From NCBI GenBank assembly GCA_016125505.1, contig WGLP01000003.1, positions 124,001 through 188,000 on the forward strand: DNA of 64,000 nt, given 5' to 3'. The stretch is from Gammaproteobacteria bacterium (GTDB taxonomy: Bacteria; Pseudomonadota; Gammaproteobacteria; UBA6429; Thiohalophilaceae). A program made the translations under genes and the position numbers. Below the pieces are notes generated by a model. The model saw nothing but the letters and a program-made list of their open reading frames with translations. It was not told the origin of the DNA and made no database searches. Below, in pieces: positions 59,601 through 64,000 of this stretch. Position 1 is the first letter of the stretch, and each line of letters starts with the position of its first letter.

Positions 59601-60428
59601 ATGCCTGGACGATACATACACAACACACGCCTTGTTTATCTCCTGCTGATCGGCAGTCTGTCACTCGCCGGTTGTTCCTTCACGCGCTATCAGGATGGCG
59701 GCCCGCGCACGGAAGTGAATGTGGCGAATATCCCGGATGCCGTGCCGCGGGTTGAGCCGCGGAGCGCCAACGGCAATCCCGATTCCTATACCGTTCTCGG
59801 TCATACCTATCACGTCATGCAGAGCAGCAAAGGCTATGTGGAACGTGGCATCGCCTCCTGGTACGGCACCAAGTTTCACGGCCGCACGACCTCGAGCGGC
59901 GAGGTCTACAGCATGTATAAAATGACCGCGGCGCACAAAACCCTGCCGATCCCCAGTTATGTCCAGGTGACGAATCTGGAAAACGGCAGAAAGATCGTCG
60001 TACGCGTCAACGATCGCGGACCGTTTCATCCCAACCGGATCATCGATTTGTCCTATGTTGCCGCCAAGAAACTTGGCATTGCCGGCAACGGTACCGGTCT
60101 GGTGGAGGTCCGCAGTATCGATCCACGCAACTGGCAACCTGAACGATCTGAGCCGGCACCGGTCCAAGCGTCTTATCGCCCGCCGGTCAAACCGGAGAAT
60201 ACTTTGTATATCCAGGCGGGTGCGTTCGCCAGTCGATACAATGCGGAACAATTCAAGAAAAAACTGGATGTATTGTTACCCAAACAAACCGTGCAGATGG
60301 CCTACCTCAACAGTGATAAACTCTATCGCGTACGGGTTGGGCCGTTGCCCAACGTTGACGAGGCGGACAAGGTCGCGCAGACCATCAGCAACAACGGTTA
60401 TCCCGAACCCCACGTTGTTATCGAATAA
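59601..60428 (+). CDS. rlpA: Septal ring lytic transglycosylase RlpA, lipoprotein
   Basis: A 275-residue protein with lipobox SLAGC (about residue 24), a double-psi barrel domain (GIASWYGTKFHGRTTSSGEV with the catalytic Glu-type region, VRVNDRGPFHPNRIIDLSYV) and a C-terminal SPOR domain (about 198-272, YIQAGAFASRYNAEQFKKKL) that binds denuded glycan at the septum. Six bases after mltB in the same wall operon. Confidence 0.96.
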   Translation: MPGRYIHNTRLVYLLLIGSLSLAGCSFTRYQDGGPRTEVNVANIPDAVPRVEPRSANGNPDSYTVLGHTYHVMQSSKGYVERGIASWYGTKFHGRTTSSGEVYSMYKMTAAHKTLPIPSYVQVTNLENGRKIVVRVNDRGPFHPNRIIDLSYVAAKKLGIAGNGTGLVEVRSIDPRNWQPERSEPAPVQASYRPPVKPENTLYIQAGAFASRYNAEQFKKKLDVLLPKQTVQMAYLNSDKLYRVRVGPLPNVDEADKVAQTISNNGYPEPHVVIE

Positions 60429-60516
60429 TTTACCACGGGTTATTGTGTGAACCTGGGCCTGTGCGAATCTGCCCAGTCTTCGCTACAATAGGCACCTGAT
60501 TTCAAGCGAGGCAACT

Positions 60517-61659
60517 ATGTTCTTCAAAATAAGAGTCTTTTTCCTGTCGTGTGTGATGCTGTTCAGCCTGCATGCCGTTGCGCGTGCCGATCTCATCCCG
60601 GCCGCGCCAACGATTAACGCCAAGGCCTATCTGCTGATGGACTATCACAGCGGCAAGATACTGACCCAGTCACATGAAGATGATCGGGTGGAGCCCGCCA
60701 GTCTGACCAAGATGATGACCTCTTATGTCATCATGAGCGAGCTTAAGGCCGGTGCGATCAAAATGGATGACAAGGTCCTGATCAGCGAAAAGGCCTGGCG
60801 CATGGGCGGCTCACGCATGTTCGTCGAAGTGGGCAAACGCGTGGAACTGGATAAACTCATCCTCGGCATGATCGTGGACTCCGGCAACGACGCCACCGTT
60901 GCGCTCGCGGAACATACCGCCGGCAGCGAGGACAGCTTCGTTACGCTCATGAACAAGTACGCCGAAAAACTGGGCATGAAACACACGCACTTCGCCAATG
61001 CCACCGGCTGGCCAAACCCGGAGCACTACACCACCGCGCACGACCTCGCTATCCTGACCCGCGCGTTGATCAAGGATTTCCCCGATCACTACGATTTGTA
61101 CAAGATCAAACAATTCACGTATAACAAAATCCCGCAGTTCAATCGCAATCGTCTGCTGTGGCTGGACGATCGCGTCGATGGCGTCAAGACCGGACACACC
61201 GAGTCCGCCGGCTTCTGTCTGGTTGCCTCCGCGCAGAAAGATGACATGCGCCTGATCTCCGTGGTGCTCGGCACCAGTTCTGAAAACGCGCGCGAAAGCG
61301 AAAGCCGTAAACTGTTGAATTACGGATTCCGTTTCTTTGAAACCTTCAAGCTGCACGCGGCGCTCGATCCGCTCACCCAGATGCGGGTATGGAAAGGCAA
61401 CAAGGAAGAAGTCCCGCTGGGTCTCGCCCAGAGTCTCTACATCACCACGCCGCGCGGCCGCCGCGACATGATCAAGGCGCAAATGACCGTGGACTCCACT
61501 ATCGTTGCGCCTATCGTCAAGGGCCACGAATACGGTCACGTCGATGTCAAGCTCGGCGATGAAGTGATTGCGGAGCGGCCCCTGATCGCACTCGAAGATG
61601 TCGCCGAGGGCGGTTTCTGGCGCCGCACTATCGACAATATTAAATTACTGTTCCAGTAA
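60517..61659 (+). CDS. dacA: D-alanyl-D-alanine carboxypeptidase PBP5/6
   Basis: A 380-residue protein with a signal peptide (cleavage near VARAD) and the penicillin-binding motifs SLTK (VEPASLTKMMTSYV), SGN (VDSGNDATVAL) and KTG (VKTGHTESAGFC). The beta domain and a C-terminal amphipathic membrane anchor (RRTIDNIKLLF) are present. It trims pentapeptides. 88 bases after rlpA; dat follows. Confidence 0.97.
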   Translation: MFFKIRVFFLSCVMLFSLHAVARADLIPAAPTINAKAYLLMDYHSGKILTQSHEDDRVEPASLTKMMTSYVIMSELKAGAIKMDDKVLISEKAWRMGGSRMFVEVGKRVELDKLILGMIVDSGNDATVALAEHTAGSEDSFVTLMNKYAEKLGMKHTHFANATGWPNPEHYTTAHDLAILTRALIKDFPDHYDLYKIKQFTYNKIPQFNRNRLLWLDDRVDGVKTGHTESAGFCLVASAQKDDMRLISVVLGTSSENARESESRKLLNYGFRFFETFKLHAALDPLTQMRVWKGNKEEVPLGLAQSLYITTPRGRRDMIKAQMTVDSTIVAPIVKGHEYGHVDVKLGDEVIAERPLIALEDVAEGGFWRRTIDNIKLLFQ

Positions 61660-61686
61660 CGTCGCGTTTCGCGCAGGAGCACCTGT

Positions 61687-62550
61687 ATGTCTGAAGCCAT
61701 CGTCTACCTCAATGGCGAATTTCTTCCACTCTCCGAGGCCAAGGTCCCGGTGCTCGATCGCGGGTTTATTTTCGGTGACGGCGTCTATGAAGTCATACCG
61801 GCGTACAGCGGCCGGCTGTTTCGCATCGACGAACACCTGCAACGGCTGCAGAACAGCCTGGATGCCGTGCGTATCCGTAACCCGTATAGCAACGCCGAAT
61901 GGCTACAGGTACTCACGGGGCTGCTGAAAAAAAATCCGGCGGAGGATTCCTCGATCTATTTACAGGTCACGCGTGGCGTGGCCAAACGCGACCATGCCTT
62001 CCCGGCTAATGTCACGCCCACGGTGTTCGCCATGGCCAACCCCTTGGTCACGACCGATGAGAAAACGTTTAACCAGGGCGTCGCCGCGATCACGCGGGAC
62101 GACAGTCGCTGGCAACATTGCAACGTCAAGGCCATTACCCTGCTGGCGAACATCCTGTTACGCCAGAGCGCCATCGATGCAGGCGCGGCCGAGGCGATTC
62201 TGATACGCAATGATGACGTGACCGAGGGCGCCGCCAGTAACGTGTTTATCGTGAGCAAGGGCGTTATCAAGACACCACCCAAAAGCGCGTTGCTGTTGCC
62301 GGGCATCACCCGCGACCTGATTGTCGAACTGGCGCAGTCGCATAAACTGCCTATAGAAGAAGTCACTTTCTCCAAAGACGCGTTACTCGCCGCGGATGAA
62401 ATCTGGATCAGCAGCTCCACCAAGGAAATCATGCCCGTGGTAAAACTGGACGGCAAGAGCGTCGGCAATGGACAACCCGGTCCCGTCGCACGCAAGCTGT
62501 TCGGTATATTCCAGGACTATAAGCGTGAGTTGAAGGCCATCGGCAGGTAG
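61687..62550 (+). CDS. dat: D-amino acid aminotransferase
   Basis: A 287-residue fold-type IV PLP enzyme: LDRGFIFGDGVYEVIPAYSG, RVxRG-like VTRGVAKRDHAFP, the PLP Lys in NVKAITLLANILLRQ, and EGAASNVFIVSKG. It interconverts D-alanine and D-glutamate, fitting its place after dacA; a branched-chain aminotransferase-like specificity is less likely given RGFIFGDGVYE. AGGAG ahead of the ATG. Confidence 0.93.
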   Translation: MSEAIVYLNGEFLPLSEAKVPVLDRGFIFGDGVYEVIPAYSGRLFRIDEHLQRLQNSLDAVRIRNPYSNAEWLQVLTGLLKKNPAEDSSIYLQVTRGVAKRDHAFPANVTPTVFAMANPLVTTDEKTFNQGVAAITRDDSRWQHCNVKAITLLANILLRQSAIDAGAAEAILIRNDDVTEGAASNVFIVSKGVIKTPPKSALLLPGITRDLIVELAQSHKLPIEEVTFSKDALLAADEIWISSSTKEIMPVVKLDGKSVGNGQPGPVARKLFGIFQDYKRELKAIGR

Positions 62551-62556
62551 GCACTG

Positions 62557-62823
62557 ATGCCAGAGTCTTCCGCCCTGCTGCAATTCCCTTGTCGCTTTAC
62601 CCTCAAAGTCATGGGGCGCAGCGGGGATGCGTTTGAATTTGATGTGGTACAGATCCTGCGCCGGCACCTTCCTCAACTCCCGGAGGGTGCTATCCGCCGC
62701 CGCGACAGCAGGCAAGGCAATTATGCCTCGCTCACCATCGTGTTCGACGCCCAAAGCCGCGAACAACTGGATGCGCTGTATCGCGAACTCACGGCGTCAG
62801 AACACGTACTGATGGCGTTGTGA
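62557..62823 (+). CDS. ybeD: YbeD (DUF493) family protein
   Basis: An 88-residue ferredoxin-fold-like protein: [20 protein letters not shown] at the N-terminus and [20 protein letters not shown] with the terminal HVLMAL. It is conserved between dacA and lipB in gammaproteobacteria; function unknown. Overlaps the possible GTG start of lipB. Confidence 0.95.
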   Translation: MPESSALLQFPCRFTLKVMGRSGDAFEFDVVQILRRHLPQLPEGAIRRRDSRQGNYASLTIVFDAQSREQLDALYRELTASEHVLMAL

Positions 62824-62825
62824 CA

Positions 62826-63488
62826 ATGCGCGCGCAAACCGATATCGCTGCTGCGCCATTGTCCGTGCTGACACGCGACCTGGGTCTGGCTGAATATGTT
62901 CCGACCTGGGACGCCATGCGCGACTTCACCCAACAACGCACCGCCTCGACACCCGATGAGATCTGGTATCTGCAACACCCGCCGGTATTCACCCAGGGTT
63001 TAAACGGCAGGCGCGAACACCTGCTCGCCCCCGGCGATATTCCTGTGGTCAATATCGATCGCGGCGGCCAGGTCACCTATCACGGCCCCGGCCAGTTGGT
63101 GGCGTACCTGTTGCTGGATCTGCATCGTCGTGAAGGCGGGGTCAAACTGCTGGTACAGCAGATCGAGCAGGCCGTGATCGAGCTCCTGGCGGAGCTGGGG
63201 ATTGCGGCATCGCGCCTTGCCGGTGCGCCCGGTATTTATGTGGACGGCAGCAAGATCGCCGCCCTGGGTTTGCGCATACGCCGCGGCATGAGCTATCACG
63301 GCCTGGCCCTGAACGTACAAATGGATCTCAGCCCCTTCCAGCGCATCAATCCCTGTGGCTATGCCGGCATGCCGGTGACGCAACTGGCTGATCTGCTTGG
63401 CAATGATCTCCCAACGCTGGCCGGGGTTCAGCAGCGTTTACATCACCACCTGTTGACGCAGTTGGGCTACAATGGCGGCCATGAGTGA
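62826..63488 (+). CDS. lipB: Octanoyltransferase LipB
   Basis: A 220-residue enzyme from ATG 62826; a GTG at 62820 overlapping the ybeD stop (GTGA) is an equally plausible start. Family landmarks: [20 protein letters not shown], catalytic Lys in [15 protein letters not shown] and catalytic Cys in [14 protein letters not shown]. It moves octanoate from ACP to lipoyl domains, the step before LipA. Overlaps lipA by eight bases. Confidence 0.96.
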   Translation: MRAQTDIAAAPLSVLTRDLGLAEYVPTWDAMRDFTQQRTASTPDEIWYLQHPPVFTQGLNGRREHLLAPGDIPVVNIDRGGQVTYHGPGQLVAYLLLDLHRREGGVKLLVQQIEQAVIELLAELGIAASRLAGAPGIYVDGSKIAALGLRIRRGMSYHGLALNVQMDLSPFQRINPCGYAGMPVTQLADLLGNDLPTLAGVQQRLHHHLLTQLGYNGGHE

Positions 63489-64000
63489 TTCCGGCAAACA
63501 ACCCGAACAGGTCGAACCGCGTCCCGCCAACCCATTGAAGGGTGCGAGCAAGACCGCACGCATCCCCATCAAGGTGGTGCCCAGGGACACCCCCTTGCCC
63601 AAACCGCGCTGGATACGCGCACGCGCGCCCAATTCACCGGAAGTCGCGCGACTCAAGTCTGTCTTGCGCGAAAACAATCTGTATACGGTATGCGAAGAGG
63701 CGGCCTGCCCTAACATCGGCGAATGTTTCAATCACGGCACCGCCACCTTCATGATCATGGGCGACGTGTGTACCCGCCGTTGTCCCTTTTGCGATGTCGC
63801 CCACGGTAAACCCAAACCACTGGATGCCGCTGAACCGGTGAATCTCGCGCGTACCATCGCGCAAATGAATTTGAAGTATGTGGTTGTGACCTCGGTGGAT
63901 CGCGACGATCTGCGGGATGGCGGCGCCACGCACTTCGCCGATTGCATTCGTGAAATACGCCAACACTGCCCGACCACGCGTATTGAAATACTCACACCTG
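63481..64000 (+). CDS. lipA: Lipoyl synthase LipA, N-terminal part (truncated by window edge)
   Basis: The first 173 codons are present. Starting [20 protein letters not shown], it shows the auxiliary-cluster cysteines ([20 protein letters not shown]) and the radical SAM motif CTRRCPFC, then [18 protein letters not shown]. It inserts sulphur into octanoyl groups. It overlaps the lipB stop by eight bases, so the pair is coupled. The C-terminal part lies outside the window. Confidence 0.96.
   Translation, partial: MSDSGKQPEQVEPRPANPLKGASKTARIPIKVVPRDTPLPKPRWIRARAPNSPEVARLKSVLRENNLYTVCEEAACPNIGECFNHGTATFMIMGDVCTRRCPFCDVAHGKPKPLDAAEPVNLARTIAQMNLKYVVVTSVDRDDLRDGGATHFADCIREIRQHCPTTRIEILTP

Overview
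The window is chromosomal DNA from a gammaproteobacterium, probably an environmental, free-living diazotroph. Pointers are the YbiT, DbpA, MoeB, RlpY-Pth-YchF, MreBCD-Rod and LipBA gene orders, LolB and MltB lipoproteins, and a nifLA pair back to back with an Rnf operon, as in Azotobacter-type nitrogen fixers. The bulk is GC-rich (high fifties percent by eye). A PEP-CTERM protein, a diguanylate cyclase and a chemoreceptor fit a motile or biofilm-forming aquatic lifestyle. Genus cannot be settled from the sequence alone.

Layout. 1-7.9 kb: nifA (cut by the left edge) and nifL on the minus strand, diverging from a complete rnfABCDGEH operon on the plus strand. The shared intergenic region holds a textbook sigma-54 promoter and a NifA-type upstream activator site, so Rnf is very likely made under nitrogen-fixing conditions to supply low-potential electrons. 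7.9-20.6 kb: accessory and housekeeping mix: chemoreceptor, PEP-CTERM protein, a thioredoxin-NhaA fusion, ybiT-dbpA, a putative secreted zinc peptidase, DUF3562, outer-membrane phospholipase A and small exported unknowns. 20.7-24.8 kb: a strikingly AT-rich island with three overlapping genes (Z1-type SF2 ATPase, an unknown 155-residue protein, an SPPY DNA methyltransferase), followed upstream by a broken small gene. This is the best candidate for an undescribed defence or modification system. 24.9-35 kb: LysR/azoR/doxX, a double rhodanese, an ECF sigma / anti-sigma / di-haem peroxidase operon, a yybP-ykoY Mn riboswitch with its exporter, an acyltransferase and a large secreted purple-acid-phosphatase-like protein.

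35.5-64 kb is core genome: tRNA-Met, ychF-pth-rplY-prs, tRNA-Gln, ispE-lolB-TPR, then hemA-prfA-prmC, moeB, a GGEEF protein, hslO, gatBAC, and the cell-shape and wall block mreBCD-mrdA-mrdB-mltB-rlpA-dacA running into dat-ybeD-lipB-lipA (cut by the right edge). Two families of dispersed hairpin repeats sit in the intergenic regions here, and one copy is bounded by a 20-bp direct repeat that duplicates the 5' end of the tRNA-Gln gene.

All family assignments come from reading motifs and remembered family sequences; no search was run.
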